Assembly: GCA_005884125.1 (NCBI GenBank)
Contig: VAXP01000137.1
Coordinates: 1-35,234, forward strand
Source: Actinomycetota bacterium
GTDB lineage: Bacteria; Actinomycetota; Acidimicrobiia; Acidimicrobiales; AC-35
Direction: 5' to 3'
Length of the DNA: 35,234 nt
The notes under the pieces were generated by a model, which ran no database searches, was not told the origin of the DNA, and saw nothing but the letters and a program-made list of their open reading frames with translations. This document shows, piece after piece, positions 7,734 to 16,697 of the stretch. Numbering within the stretch: position 1 is the stretch's first letter; every line of letters begins with the position of its first letter. Position numbers and translations under genes: made by a program.

Positions 7734-7757
7734 GAGCCCACGGTACCGTCTGGGCTC
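7734..7757 (-). promoter_or_regulatory. apt: apt promoter: TACCGT -10 inside a 24-bp nested palindrome
   Basis: On the plus strand GAGCCCA (7734-7740) and TGGGCTC (7751-7757) form perfect 7-base arms, and between them CGGTACCG (7741-7748) is itself a perfect palindrome. The minus-strand -10 TACCGT (7740-7745) sits in the middle and the GTG start of apt directly abuts the structure. A repressor bound here, or a hairpin in the non-transcribed strand, would cover the core promoter. Confidence 0.45.
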
Positions 7758-7831
7758 AGCAACGCCGGCGGAACCGTCTCGTGCGCGTCTCCGCCACGAG
7801 CGGGAACCCCACGGCTCCCGCGGCACCGTCG

Positions 7832-9151
7832 CTAGCGGCGGCGGCCCTTCTTGCGCCCGCGGGGGCGGGGCCCACCGGGCCTGCCTGCGCCGCGTGGTGC
7901 GCCCGGACGGGCGCTTCCGTCGGCGGCCCCGGGCCGTTGCCCGCCCGGGGCGGCGTCGGCTGCGTCTCCCTCGGCCACCATCTCGGTGGCGACACCGGGA
8001 CGAAGGGGTCCCTGGGCCTGGGCTTGGGCCTGGGCCTGGGCCCGGGCCCTCTGGCCGCCGCCCCGGCGCCCGTCGCCGCCCCCGCCCACGGCCACGCTCG
8101 AGCCCGTCATGCCCCCCGCGGCCGCGGCCGCCGGGGTCAGCGGCCCGGCGGCGCCGCCCCGGGCCAGGACGCGCTGGCGGATGGTGGCGTACCGGGGCTC
8201 GCGCTCCTTCAGCACGGCCAGCAGCGGTGAGGCGATGAATATGGAGGAGTAGGCGCCCGTGGTCAGGCCGATGAACAGCGCCAGGCCGAAGTCCTTGAGG
8301 GTCGTGGCCCCGAGCACGTAGGCCCCGATGACCAGGATGGACAGGATGGGCATGATGGCCACGAGCGAGGTGTTCAGCGACCGCATCAACACCTGGTTCA
8401 TGGACAGGTTGACGGTGTCGCCGTAGGTGGCGGCCAGGCCCTTGGTGTTCTCCTCCACCTTGTCGAACACCACGATGGTGTCGTAGAGCGAGTAGCCCAG
8501 GATGGTGAGGAAGGCGATCACCGTGGCCGGCGTCACCTGGAAGCCCGAGAGGGAGTAGACGCCGGCCGTGACCGCGATGTCATGGACCAGGGCGGCGATG
8601 GCGGCCACCGCCATCTTCCACTCGAAGCGCACGCTGATGTACAGCGTGATGAGGATCATGAAGATGACCAGGGCCCGCTCGGCCTTGGCGGTGATCTCGT
8701 GTCCCCAGGAGGGCCCGACGTCGTTGATGTTCACCTGGCTGACGTCCACGTGGGCCAGCTCGGCCAGCTTGGCCGAGACCGCCTGCTCCGTGCGCTGGCG
8801 TTCGGTCGGGGCCGGGCCCTTGTCGCTCTTGCCCTTCAGGTCGGCCTCCACCCGCACCACCCGCCCGGTGGAGCCCGTGGCCACCTGGATCTTGGAGTCG
8901 GCCAGCCCGAAGGAGCCCATGACGTCCCTGGCCTGGGCCACGGTGACCTTGGACGTGGGCACCTCCCACGCCGTGCCCCCCTTGAAGTCGATGCCGAAGT
9001 TCAGCCCCCGGGTCGACAGGGAGATGATCCCCACCAGGATCACGGTCCCGGACAGGATGAACCAGCGCCACTTGCGGCCCACGAAGTCGAAGGCCGTCTC
9101 TCCGTGGTAGAGCCGGAACCAGATGCTGTGCTGGGCCGGGCGGACGCTCAC
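7832..9151 (-). CDS. secF: Protein translocase subunit SecF with long basic C-terminal tail
   Basis: A 439-residue membrane protein of the SecDF complex, which uses the proton gradient to help pull exported proteins across the membrane. After the first helix comes the SecF signature GLNFGIDFKGGTAWEV, a periplasmic loop, then five helices with ISVRFEWKMAVAAIAALVHDI and TILGYSLYDTIVVFDKVEEN. After LKEREPRYATI a tail of about 120 residues is poor in structure: Gly/Ala/Arg-rich, with an AQAQAQAQAQ run coded by a hexamer repeat and an end RGRKKGRRR. Actinobacterial SecF often has a basic tail; this one is long. GTG 9151 overlaps the secD stop by four bases. Confidence 0.95.
   Translation of the reverse strand: MSVRPAQHSIWFRLYHGETAFDFVGRKWRWFILSGTVILVGIISLSTRGLNFGIDFKGGTAWEVPTSKVTVAQARDVMGSFGLADSKIQVATGSTGRVVRVEADLKGKSDKGPAPTERQRTEQAVSAKLAELAHVDVSQVNINDVGPSWGHEITAKAERALVIFMILITLYISVRFEWKMAVAAIAALVHDIAVTAGVYSLSGFQVTPATVIAFLTILGYSLYDTIVVFDKVEENTKGLAATYGDTVNLSMNQVLMRSLNTSLVAIMPILSILVIGAYVLGATTLKDFGLALFIGLTTGAYSSIFIASPLLAVLKEREPRYATIRQRVLARGGAAGPLTPAAAAAGGMTGSSVAVGGGGDGRRGGGQRARAQAQAQAQAQGPLRPGVATEMVAEGDAADAAPGGQRPGAADGSARPGAPRGAGRPGGPRPRGRKKGRRR
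8011..8046. repeat. Hexanucleotide tandem repeat in the secF tail
   Basis: Six successive copies of CCTGGG-type hexamers (two units differ at one base) code on the minus strand for alternating Ala-Gln in the SecF tail. A perfect in-frame hexamer repeat of this kind can change length by slippage without breaking the frame. Confidence 0.7.
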
Positions 9152-10569
9152 GCCGGCGCCTCCGTGGCCATGGCCAGGCCCCGGGCCACCCCCAGCCAGC
9201 GGGCCTCGGTGAAGACCCGGTTGCGGCCCAGGATCACGACCATGGGCCGGGTGAAGAAGTAGGCGGTGACCAGGTCGAGGGCGGTGGAGAGACCCAGGAA
9301 GAAGGCGAACCCCCTGACCGATCCCACGGTGAGGAGGTAGAGGCTGGCGGCGCCGATGAGGGAGACCAGGTCGGCGGCCAGGATGGTGCGGTAGGCCCGG
9401 GAGAAGCCGCGGTCGACCGAGGAGCGCACCGTCTTGCCCGATCGGATCTCGTCCTTGAGCCGCTCGAAGTACACGACGTATGAGTCCACGGTGACACCCA
9501 CGGAGACGATGATGCCGGTGGCGCCGGCGAGCGACAGGGCCAGGCCGTTGGTCTGTCCCAGCGCCGAGACGATGGCGTAGATGAGCATGCCCGACACCGT
9601 CAGCCCCAGGGCCACGACCAGGCCCAGGGCCCGGTAGTACAGGATCATGTAGAACAGCACGAGAGAGAGGCCCACCACCCCGGCCACGATGCCGGCCCGC
9701 AGGGAGTCCTTCCCCAGGGTGGCGGAGATGGTCTGCACCGTGTCCGGCTTGAGCTGGACGGGCAGGGCGCCGAAGCGCAGCACCAGGGCCAGGTCCTTGG
9801 CCTGGCGCTCGGTGAAGCTGCCCGTGATCTGGCCGTTGCCCCCGGTGATGGCCGACTGGATGGTGGGGGCCGACTTCACCACGCCGTCCAGCTCGATGGC
9901 CAGCTGCTTGCCCACGTACTTGGTGGTCAGGTCGCCGAACTGCTTGGTCCCCGGCCCCGTGGTCGTGAAGCTCACGAACCACTGACCCGAGCTCTGGTCG
10001 AACTGGGCCGTTGCCGAGTGGAGGGCCTTGCCCGTCAGCTCCGCCGGTCCCAGCGCATAGCGGCGGGCCACGGACCCGCTCCTGTCCACCTCGGGCAGCA
10101 CCACCACGGCGTCGGGCGTGTCGTTCTCGAGCTTGGTCGTGGGTATCTGGCTGGGGGGCAGGCTGGTGGGGGGCGAGCCCGGTGTCGTCGTCGGGGGCGT
10201 CACGGCGGCCGGGCTCTCGGGCGGCAGGGTCTGCAGGACGGGCCGGAAGCGCAGCTCCGCCGTCTGGCCCACCAGCTGCAGCGCCCGGGCCGAGTTCTTC
10301 ACACCGGGCAGCTCGATGACGATCGACTGGCCCTGGCGGCTGATGTCGGGCTCGGCCACGCCCAGGGCGTCGACCCGGCGCCGGATGATCTCGATGGCCT
10401 GGTTGAGTATCCCGGACCCGACGGAGTGGTCGGGGCGGAGCACGACCGAGGTCCCTCCCTGCAGGTCGAGGCCGAGCTTGGGAGAGAAGCCGGCGGCGAC
10501 CACCGATCCCAGGGCGATCACGGCGACGGCCACGATGCCGACGAGGGCAGCCACATAACGCGTCCGCAC
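9148..10569 (-). CDS. secD: Protein translocase subunit SecD
   Basis: A 473-residue partner of SecF. It has an N-terminal helix, then GFSPKLGLDLQGGTSVVL (the SecD D1 signature), a periplasmic domain containing IRRRVDALGVAEPDI, and a Pro/Thr-rich insert (PPTTTPGSPPTSLPP) typical of actinobacterial SecD. The membrane half has ATLGKDSLRAGI, the VGVTVDSYVVYFERLKDEI segment with the conserved Asp of the proton path, and SRAYRTILAADLVSLI. The start is GTG 10569, which shares its G with the yajC TAG stop, so yajC-secD-secF form one tightly coupled unit. Confidence 0.96.
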   Translation of the reverse strand: MRTRYVAALVGIVAVAVIALGSVVAAGFSPKLGLDLQGGTSVVLRPDHSVGSGILNQAIEIIRRRVDALGVAEPDISRQGQSIVIELPGVKNSARALQLVGQTAELRFRPVLQTLPPESPAAVTPPTTTPGSPPTSLPPSQIPTTKLENDTPDAVVVLPEVDRSGSVARRYALGPAELTGKALHSATAQFDQSSGQWFVSFTTTGPGTKQFGDLTTKYVGKQLAIELDGVVKSAPTIQSAITGGNGQITGSFTERQAKDLALVLRFGALPVQLKPDTVQTISATLGKDSLRAGIVAGVVGLSLVLFYMILYYRALGLVVALGLTVSGMLIYAIVSALGQTNGLALSLAGATGIIVSVGVTVDSYVVYFERLKDEIRSGKTVRSSVDRGFSRAYRTILAADLVSLIGAASLYLLTVGSVRGFAFFLGLSTALDLVTAYFFTRPMVVILGRNRVFTEARWLGVARGLAMATEAPA

Positions 10570-10886
10570 TACCCGAGCCCCTCACCGGGCGAGCCGCCCA
10601 CGCCCTCGTCCGGCGGCCCCTCCTCCTCTTCAGGGAGCTCAGGCCCCAGCCTCCGGGTGATGGCTGGCCGCAGGAAGGTGAGGGTCATTCCCGGTGCGAC
10701 CTCCAGGTGGACGCGGTCGCCTTCCAACGCCGTGATGCGCCCGACTATCCCGCCGGCGGTGAGGACCTCGTCGCCCACCTGTATGGACGAGACCAGCGCC
10801 TGCTGACGGCGAACCCGCTGCTGCTGAGGACGTATCAGCAGCACGTACAGGAAACCAAACAGAAGGATGGGGATGAGGAGTTGCAT
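10569..10886 (-). CDS. yajC: Preprotein translocase subunit YajC
   Basis: A 105-residue protein with one N-terminal membrane helix (about 3-18) followed by the family motif LIRPQQQRVRRQQALVSSIQVGDEVLTAGGIVGRI. The C-terminal tail is acidic and Gly/Pro-rich. YajC associates with SecDF at the Sec channel. The coding region directly precedes secD and follows tgt by 43 bases, the usual order. There is no clear ribosome site; TAACGT at 10920-10925 could be a -10 giving a leader of about 27 bases. Confidence 0.93.
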   Translation of the reverse strand: MQLLIPILLFGFLYVLLIRPQQQRVRRQQALVSSIQVGDEVLTAGGIVGRITALEGDRVHLEVAPGMTLTFLRPAITRRLGPELPEEEEGPPDEGVGGSPGEGLG

Positions 10887-10919
10887 GCGGTCCGTCGGTC
10901 GGCGAACGAGCGAACGGCA

Positions 10920-10925
10920 ACGTTA
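10920..10925 (-). promoter_or_regulatory. Possible -10 element of a yajC-secDF promoter
   Basis: TAACGT on the minus strand, lying between the tgt stop and yajC. Transcription about seven bases downstream would give a short leader before ATG 10886. No -35 is recognisable, and read-through from tgt is equally possible. Confidence 0.25.
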
Positions 10926-10929
10926 GTCG

Positions 10930-12027
10930 TCATGGGCCCCAGCCGTCCGCCACCTCCCGCCTCAGGGCGCCCAGGCGGCCCTCGGCCACGGCCCGGCGGG
11001 CTCGCTCGAGAAGACCCAGGGTCCAGGCCAGGTTGTGGAGGGTCAGGAGGCGGCCCGCCGCGGTCTCGCCCACCACCAGGAGGTGCCTCAGGTAGGCCCG
11101 GGACCACCGCGCGCACACCGCGCACCCGCAGTCGGCGTCGAGCGGGCCGTCGTCCCGGACGAAGGCGGCGTTGCCCAGGGCCAGGCGGCCTCCCCCGGTG
11201 AGGACGGTCCCGTGCCTGGCCAGCCGCGTGGGCAGCACGCAGTCGAACAGGTCGACGCCCAGGGCCACGGCGTCGAGCAGCCCGACGGGGTCGCCCACAC
11301 CCATGAGGTAGCGCGGGCGATCGGTGGGCAGCTCGCCCACCGTCGCGGCCAGGGCGTCGAGAAGCTCGGGCTTCGACTCCCCCACCGACAGCCCACCGAC
11401 CGCGTAGCCGGCAAAGCCCAGCTCCACCGTGCGCCGGGAGCTCTCGATGCGCAGGGCCTGGTCCACGCCGCCCTGGACGATCCCGAACAGGGCCTGGCCC
11501 TCGCGCCGGTGGGCCCGCCGGGCCCGGGCCGCCCAGGCCAGGGTGCGCTCCACGGCCAGGCGCAGGGCTTGGGCCGGCGCGGGCAGGGGCGGGCACACGT
11601 CCAGGGCCATCTGGATGTCGGCGCCCAGCCGCTCCTGGACGTCGACCGCGCCCTCCGGGGTCAGGCGGTGCACCGAGCCGTCGTAGGTGGACCGGAAGGT
11701 GACGCCGTCGTCGTCCACCTTGGGGCGAAGCGAGAACACCTGGTAGCCGCCCGAGTCGGTCAGCACGTGACCCTCCCACGCCATGAAGCGGTGCAGACCC
11801 CCGAGCGAGGCGACCACGTCCGCGCCGGGACGGAGCATGAGGTGGTACGCGTTGGCCAGCACCACCTCGGCCCCCAGCCCCTCCAGGTCGGCGGTGGAGA
11901 TGGCCCGCACCGTCCCCCGCGTGCCCACGGGCATGAAGCAGGGCGTGCGGAACGATCCCCGTGGGGTGCGGACGGTTCCGCAGCGGGCGGCCCCGTCCTG
12001 GCCCTCGATCTCCAGGCTCAGGCTCAC
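10930..12027 (-). CDS. tgt: tRNA-guanine transglycosylase (queuine/preQ1)
   Basis: A 365-residue enzyme that swaps the wobble guanine of GUN-anticodon tRNAs for preQ1. Visible are the TIM-barrel motifs ISTADLEGLGAEVVLANAYHL, HVLTDSGGYQVFSL (general acid/base Asp region), LFGIVQGGVD, and GVDLFDCVLPTR, which carries the nucleophilic Asp. The zinc site is DADCGCAVCARW followed by the His in LLTLHNL (CxCxxC...H). Length is normal for the bacterial enzyme. GTG 12027 overlaps the queA stop by four bases; QueA acts next in the same pathway. Confidence 0.96.
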   Translation of the reverse strand: MSLSLEIEGQDGAARCGTVRTPRGSFRTPCFMPVGTRGTVRAISTADLEGLGAEVVLANAYHLMLRPGADVVASLGGLHRFMAWEGHVLTDSGGYQVFSLRPKVDDDGVTFRSTYDGSVHRLTPEGAVDVQERLGADIQMALDVCPPLPAPAQALRLAVERTLAWAARARRAHRREGQALFGIVQGGVDQALRIESSRRTVELGFAGYAVGGLSVGESKPELLDALAATVGELPTDRPRYLMGVGDPVGLLDAVALGVDLFDCVLPTRLARHGTVLTGGGRLALGNAAFVRDDGPLDADCGCAVCARWSRAYLRHLLVVGETAAGRLLTLHNLAWTLGLLERARRAVAEGRLGALRREVADGWGP

Positions 12028-13043
12028 CGCCGGGCCACGAGCATGGCGTCCCCGAAGGACAAGAAGCGGTAACCGCTCTCCAGGGCGACCCGGTACAGGT
12101 CGCGCCAGCGAGGGCCGCAGAAGGCATCGAGCAGGAGCAGCAGGCTCGACCGCGGGAGGTGGAAGTTGGTGAGAAGGACGTCCACCACCCGGAACGGGTA
12201 GGAGCCGTGGATGAACAGCTCGGTGCGGTCCTGGCGCAGGCCCGTGGCCGCCATGGCCTCCAGCGCCCTCACCGTGGTCGTCCCCACGGCGACGACGCGC
12301 CGGGCCCCGTCCACGGCCTCGGCCGTGGCCTGGGGGACGCGATAGCGCTCGGCGTGCATGCGGTGGTCCTGGACGCGCGCCGCGGTCACGGGCTTGAAGG
12401 TGGCCAGGCCCACGGCCAGGTCGATGCGCGCCGTGGCGATGCCTCTGTCCCGGCACCGCTGCAGGACCTCGTGGGTGAGGTGGAGCCCGGCCGTCGGGGC
12501 CGCCACCGAGCCCGGCTGCGACGCGTACACCGTCTGGTAGCGCTCGGGGTCCTGAAGGGGCTCGCGCACATAGGGCGGGAGGGCCACCGCCCCAACCCGC
12601 TCGGGAAGCCCCTGGTCCAGCAGCTTCACCAGGCGGCGCCCGTCGTCCTCGGTGGCGGGCGCCGCTCCCACCTCGACCGCGGGCTTGCCGTCCTCCCCGC
12701 CGTGCTCGGCCCTCCCCACCAGCACCGTGCCCGGCGGGACCCGCCGACCCGGTCGCACCAGGGCCTCCCACCAACCCGACCCGCCGTCGACAGCGGGCTC
12801 GAGCAACAGCACCTCGACCTCGCCGCCCGTCTCCTTGCGCAGGCGGAGACGGGCGGGCAGGACCCTGCTGTCGTTCACCACGAGCACGTCTCCGGGGTCC
12901 AGGAGCTCGGGCAGGTCAGCCACGGTGGCGTGGGCCACCTCCCCTCCTGGATCGGTGGCGACCAGCAGCCGGGCCGAATGGCGCGGCTCCACCGGTCTCT
13001 GGGCGATCGCCGACGGCGGCAGCTCGTAGTCGAAGGCGGCCAT
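12024..13043 (-). CDS. queA: S-adenosylmethionine:tRNA ribosyltransferase-isomerase QueA
   Basis: A 339-residue enzyme that transfers and isomerises the ribosyl part of AdoMet onto preQ1 in tRNA, giving epoxyqueuosine. It opens FDYELPPSAIAQRPVEPR and has VLVVNDSRVLPARL, YQTVYASQPGSVAAPTAGLHLT and VGTTTVRALE, all family signatures. ATG 13043 is chosen because GGTGGAG lies directly before it; an in-frame GTG at 13049 sits inside that ribosome site. A 68-base gap separates it from ruvB, with TACGCT (TAnnnT) about 14 bases upstream of the start as a possible own promoter. Confidence 0.96.
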   Translation of the reverse strand: MAAFDYELPPSAIAQRPVEPRHSARLLVATDPGGEVAHATVADLPELLDPGDVLVVNDSRVLPARLRLRKETGGEVEVLLLEPAVDGGSGWWEALVRPGRRVPPGTVLVGRAEHGGEDGKPAVEVGAAPATEDDGRRLVKLLDQGLPERVGAVALPPYVREPLQDPERYQTVYASQPGSVAAPTAGLHLTHEVLQRCRDRGIATARIDLAVGLATFKPVTAARVQDHRMHAERYRVPQATAEAVDGARRVVAVGTTTVRALEAMAATGLRQDRTELFIHGSYPFRVVDVLLTNFHLPRSSLLLLLDAFCGPRWRDLYRVALESGYRFLSFGDAMLVARR

Positions 13044-13111
13044 CTCCACCGCGGGCCAGCGTACGGCGGCAGTCGCCTTTCTTCCCCGCCGCCGGCAGGC
13101 CCGGAGGCGGG

Positions 13112-14152
13112 CTACGGGAAGAGGTGGGCGGGGTGCGGCGGGGCGGGGAGGCCCAGGTGCTGCCAGGCCGCCGGGGTGGCCACCCGGCCCCGGGGGGTGC
13201 GGAGGAGCAGCCCGAGCTGGAGCAGGAAGGGCTCGTACACGTCCTCGACCGTCTCTGCCGCTTCGGCCACGCTGACGGCTAGCGTCGACAGCCCTACGGG
13301 CCCGCCACCGAAGCGTTCGCAGACCGTGGCCAGGATGGCGCGGTCCAGCTTGTCCAGGCCGAGGTCGTCGACGCCGAACAGGGAAAGACCGGCCATGGCC
13401 GTCTTGCCCGTGACCCGCCCGTCGCCCCGCACCTCGGTGAAGTCGCGCACCCGCTTGAGCAGGCGGTTGGCGATGCGCGGCGTGCCCCGGGAGCGGCGGG
13501 CGATCTCCCGCGCCCCCGCGGGCTGGAGGGAGACGCCCAGGATTGTCGCGGCCCGGGCCAGGATGGCCTCCAGCTCGGTGGCCGCGTAGTAGTCCAGGCG
13601 GGCGACGAAACCGAACCGGTCCCGCAACGGCCCGGTGAGGAGGCCCGTGCGCGTGGTCGCCCCGACCAGGGTGAAGTGGGGCAGGTCGAGACGGATGGAG
13701 CGGGCTGTGGGCCCCTTGCCGATGACGATGTCGAGCTGGAAGTCCTCCATGGCCGGGTAGAGGACCTCCTCCACGGGACGGCCCATGCGGTGGATCTCGT
13801 CGATGAAGAGCACGTCCCCGGGCCGCAGGTCGTTGAGGATGGCGGCCAGGTCCCCCGCACGCACCAGCGCCGGTCCCGAGGTGACCCGCATCCCCGCGCC
13901 CATCTCGCTGGCCACGATGCCGGCCAGGGTCGTCTTCCCCAGGCCCGGGGGGCCGGCGAACAGGACGTGGTCGACCGGCTGGCTGCGGCGCCGGGCCGCC
14001 TCCAGCACGATGCTCAGGTGTTCCTTGACCTCGGTCTGGCCCACGAACTCGTCCAGACGCCGGGGCCGCAGCCCCACCTCCTCGGCCGCCTCCATGGGAT
14101 CGGCCACGGGGTCGACGGGGCGCGCCGCCACCATCTCCTGACGGGGACTCAC
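13112..14152 (-). CDS. ruvB: Holliday junction branch-migration ATPase RuvB
   Basis: A 346-residue AAA+ motor that drives branch migration with RuvA. Walker A GPPGLGKT is at 67-74, Walker B VLFIDEIH is near 114-121, sensor 1 is GATTRTGLL, and the arginine finger is in LRDRFG. The C-terminal winged-helix domain contains [16 protein letters not shown] and [17 protein letters not shown]. Its GTG start overlaps the ruvA stop by four bases, in the standard ruvC-ruvA-ruvB order. Confidence 0.97.
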   Translation of the reverse strand: MSPRQEMVAARPVDPVADPMEAAEEVGLRPRRLDEFVGQTEVKEHLSIVLEAARRRSQPVDHVLFAGPPGLGKTTLAGIVASEMGAGMRVTSGPALVRAGDLAAILNDLRPGDVLFIDEIHRMGRPVEEVLYPAMEDFQLDIVIGKGPTARSIRLDLPHFTLVGATTRTGLLTGPLRDRFGFVARLDYYAATELEAILARAATILGVSLQPAGAREIARRSRGTPRIANRLLKRVRDFTEVRGDGRVTGKTAMAGLSLFGVDDLGLDKLDRAILATVCERFGGGPVGLSTLAVSVAEAAETVEDVYEPFLLQLGLLLRTPRGRVATPAAWQHLGLPAPPHPAHLFP

Positions 14153-14748
14153 CGGACCGCGGCCAGGCTGCGGAGGGCGGCGCGCAGCAGCTCCTCCACC
14201 GATCCCTCATGGGGCAGGCCGCGCACGGCCTCCCGCACCTCGTCGGCTCCGTAGCCGAGGCCGGCCAGCGCGGCCCGGACCTCGGACTGGGCCGCCAGCG
14301 CCGTACCCCCGCCCACCGCCACCAGCTCGGCGCCGACGTCGGGGAGCTCCAGGCGCGACTTCAGCTCGAGCAGGAGCCTGGCCGCCGTCTTCTTCCCCAC
14401 ACCGGGGACCTCGGACAGGGCGTCGCCGTCGTCGTTCACCACGGCCCGCCGCAGGGCCGTGGGCGAGTGCACCGACAGGATGGCCAGCGCCAGGGCGGGT
14501 CCGACCCCGTGAGCGCCGAGCAACGCTTCGAAGCACGTCCTCTCCTCGCCCGTGGCGAAGCCGTAGAGCACGATGGCGTCCTCACGCACGGAGGTGTGCA
14601 CGTGCAGGAACACCGGCGCCCCGAGCTCACCCACGACGCCGAGCGTCCCCGTGGGGACGACGACGCGGTAGCCGACCCCACCCACCTCGACCAGCAGCTC
14701 GCCCCGCGCGAAGCGATCGAGGAGGACGCCACGCAGGGAGCCGATCAT
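14149..14748 (-). CDS. ruvA: Holliday junction DNA-binding protein RuvA
   Basis: A 199-residue protein starting [12 protein letters not shown]. It has the N-terminal OB-fold ([28 protein letters not shown]), the helix-hairpin-helix pair ([36 protein letters not shown]) and a small C-terminal domain that contacts RuvB ([16 protein letters not shown]). A tetramer holds the four-way junction. ATG 14748 overlaps the ruvC stop by four bases; an upstream extension in frame is not family sequence. Confidence 0.96.
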   Translation of the reverse strand: MIGSLRGVLLDRFARGELLVEVGGVGYRVVVPTGTLGVVGELGAPVFLHVHTSVREDAIVLYGFATGEERTCFEALLGAHGVGPALALAILSVHSPTALRRAVVNDDGDALSEVPGVGKKTAARLLLELKSRLELPDVGAELVAVGGGTALAAQSEVRAALAGLGYGADEVREAVRGLPHEGSVEELLRAALRSLAAVR

Positions 14749-15251
14749 CGTCCGCCCTCCGCGGCCGCGATGCGCGCCAACCTGGGCGCCACGGCCAGGT
14801 GGCACAGGGCGAGAGCCAGGGCGTCGGCCACGTCGGGAGGGTGGGGCGCCTGGGCCAGCCCCAGCATGCGCTGCACCATGCGCTGGACCTGGTCCTTGGT
14901 GGCCGCGCCGTAACCGGCCACGGCGAGCTTGACCTCGTTGGGGGTGTACTGGGCCACCTCACACCCGGCCCGGGCCGCCGCGGCCAGGGCGAGGCCGCTG
15001 GCCTGGCCCACCGACATGGCGGTGTGGGCGTTGGTCTGGAAGAACACCCGCTCCACGGCCACGGCGTCGGGCCGGAACTCGGCCAGCAGCCCCCTCAGGT
15101 CCTCGGCCAGGACGGCCAGCCGGCTGGGCAACGGGTCCGCGGCCGGAGTGGTCAGCACCCCGGCGCCCACCACCATGGGCGACGCCGCATCCCCGCCCAG
15201 ACACCCGTAGCCGCAGCGCGACAACCCAGGATCGATGCCGAGCACGAACAC
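14745..15251 (-). CDS. ruvC: Crossover junction endodeoxyribonuclease RuvC
   Basis: A 168-residue Holliday junction resolvase. The four catalytic acids are visible: D7 in LGIDPG, E67 in AVERVFF, and D140 and D143 in PPDVADALALALCH. It also has QTNAHTAMSVGQASG and YTPNEVKLAVAGYGAATKDQV. I choose GTG 15251 because TAAGTT (15259-15264) ends seven bases upstream with no ribosome site, which suggests a leaderless message; GTG 15245 is the alternative. It leads the ruvCAB-queA-tgt unit. Confidence 0.95.
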   Translation of the reverse strand: MFVLGIDPGLSRCGYGCLGGDAASPMVVGAGVLTTPAADPLPSRLAVLAEDLRGLLAEFRPDAVAVERVFFQTNAHTAMSVGQASGLALAAAARAGCEVAQYTPNEVKLAVAGYGAATKDQVQRMVQRMLGLAQAPHPPDVADALALALCHLAVAPRLARIAAAEGGR

Positions 15252-15258
15252 CCGTTCG

Positions 15259-15264
15259 AACTTA
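15259..15264 (-). promoter_or_regulatory. ruvC: Candidate -10 element of a leaderless ruvC promoter
   Basis: TAAGTT on the minus strand ends seven bases before GTG 15251. It lies in the 74-base gap between yebC and ruvC, and no Shine-Dalgarno is present, so the ruvCAB cluster probably starts its own transcript here. No -35 is evident. Confidence 0.45.
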
Positions 15265-15325
15265 CTGCACCTGGAGGCGAAGATGGTGGACCATGCGCCC
15301 CGATGCGCCCTTCGAGCGTGCGGCC

Positions 15326-16075
15326 TCAGGCCTCCACCGATTCCAGGACCGTGTCGGGGATGTCGAAGTTCGCGTACACGTTCTGCACGTCGTCGTGCTC
15401 TTCCAGGGCGTCGATGAGTCGCAGGACGCGGCGGGCGTCTCCCTCCTCGGTGAGGGGCACCGACGTGGTCGGGAGCATGGTCAGGTCGGCGGAGTCGAAG
15501 GGGATGCCGGCTGCCTCGAGCGCCCCTCTCAGGCGGGCCAGGTCGGCGGGACCGGCCGTGAGCTGCCAGGTGTCGCCCTGATCCTGAAGGTCCTCGGCCC
15601 CCGCCTCCATGGCCACCAGCATGAGCTCGTCCTCGTCGACCTTCTTGGGGAGGATGACGACACCCTTGCGCTCGAACTGCCATGACACCGATCCAGGCTC
15701 GGCCAGCGACCCTCCGTTCCTGGTGAACAGGCTGCGCACGTCCGCGCTGGTGCGGTTGCGGTTGTCGGAGAGAGCCTCGATGATGACGGCGACGCCTGCC
15801 GGGGCATAGCCCTCGAAGGACATGGGCTCGTAGCGCACGCCCTCGAGCTCGCCCGTCCCCCGCTTGATGGCGCGGTCGATGGTGTCCATGGGCACCGACG
15901 AGTCCCGGGCCTTCTGGAACATCGTGCGCAGGGTCGGGTTGGCCTCCACGTCCCCCCCGCCCTCCCGGGCGGCCACCTCCAGCTGGCGGATGAGCTTGGC
16001 GAAGAGCTTTCCCCGGGCCTTGTCCTGGGCCCCCTTCTTGTGCTTGATCGTCGCCCACTTCGAATGCCCGGACAC
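15326..16075 (-). CDS. yebC: YebC/PmpR family protein
   Basis: A 249-residue member of the YebC family, with the signature MSGHSKWATIKHKKGAQDKARGK split over its start, then FAKLIRQLEVAAREGG, MDTIDRAIKRGTG and YEGYAPAG-like (FEGYAPAGVAVIIE). These proteins have been described as DNA-binding regulators (PmpR) and more recently as translation factors that help at proline stretches. Its place next to ruvC is ancestral. GTG 16075 has a GGGAGG ribosome site six bases upstream, overlapping the pdxT stop. Confidence 0.95.
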   Translation of the reverse strand: MSGHSKWATIKHKKGAQDKARGKLFAKLIRQLEVAAREGGGDVEANPTLRTMFQKARDSSVPMDTIDRAIKRGTGELEGVRYEPMSFEGYAPAGVAVIIEALSDNRNRTSADVRSLFTRNGGSLAEPGSVSWQFERKGVVILPKKVDEDELMLVAMEAGAEDLQDQGDTWQLTAGPADLARLRGALEAAGIPFDSADLTMLPTTSVPLTEEGDARRVLRLIDALEEHDDVQNVYANFDIPDTVLESVEA

Positions 16076-16078
16076 GCC

Positions 16079-16663
16079 CTACCTCCCTGCCAGGAACATC
16101 TCGTGCACCCGCCAGTCTCCCGACAGCTCGGGATGGAAGGCGGCTGCGACCACCACGCCCTGCCGGCACAGCACGGGGCGGGGCACACCTTGCGAGTCGG
16201 CCACGCTGGCCAGCACCTCCACCGCCGGGCCGGCCCTCTCCACGACGGGGGCGCGGATGAACACGGCGTGGAGAGCCTCGCCCGACAGACCGGCCACGTC
16301 CAGATCCGTCTCGAACGAGGCCACCTGGCGGCCGAAGGCGTTGCGCCTGACAGTCAGGTCGATGGCCCCGAACGACTCCTGGTCGGGCCGCCCGTCCAGA
16401 ACCTCCGTGGCCAGGAGGACCATCCCCGCGCAGGTGCCCAGGGCGGGCATGCCCTCGGCCAGGCGGGCGCCCAGGGGGCGGCGCAGACCCGACGAGTCCA
16501 GGAGCATGGAGATGGTGGTCGACTCCCCACCGGGAAGAACCATGGCATCGACGCCGGTCAGGTCCTCGGGGGTACGGACCGCTACCGGATGAGCGCCGAG
16601 CTCAGCGAGGACCTGGGAGTGCTCGCGTACGTCGCCCTGCAGAGCGAGGACGCCGACCTTCAC
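16079..16663 (-). CDS. pdxT: Pyridoxal 5'-phosphate synthase glutaminase subunit PdxT
   Basis: A 194-residue class I glutaminase that frees ammonia from glutamine for PdxS. It begins [14 protein letters not shown], has LPGGESTT (oxyanion strand), the nucleophile C78 in [17 protein letters not shown], and the His/Glu pair in [14 protein letters not shown] 16663 follows the pdxS stop by 34 bases with GGGAG eight bases upstream. Confidence 0.96.
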   Translation of the reverse strand: MKVGVLALQGDVREHSQVLAELGAHPVAVRTPEDLTGVDAMVLPGGESTTISMLLDSSGLRRPLGARLAEGMPALGTCAGMVLLATEVLDGRPDQESFGAIDLTVRRNAFGRQVASFETDLDVAGLSGEALHAVFIRAPVVERAGPAVEVLASVADSQGVPRPVLCRQGVVVAAAFHPELSGDWRVHEMFLAGR

Positions 16664-16697
16664 CTGGAGGGCTCCCGTTGGCGGTGGTCATGCCTCG

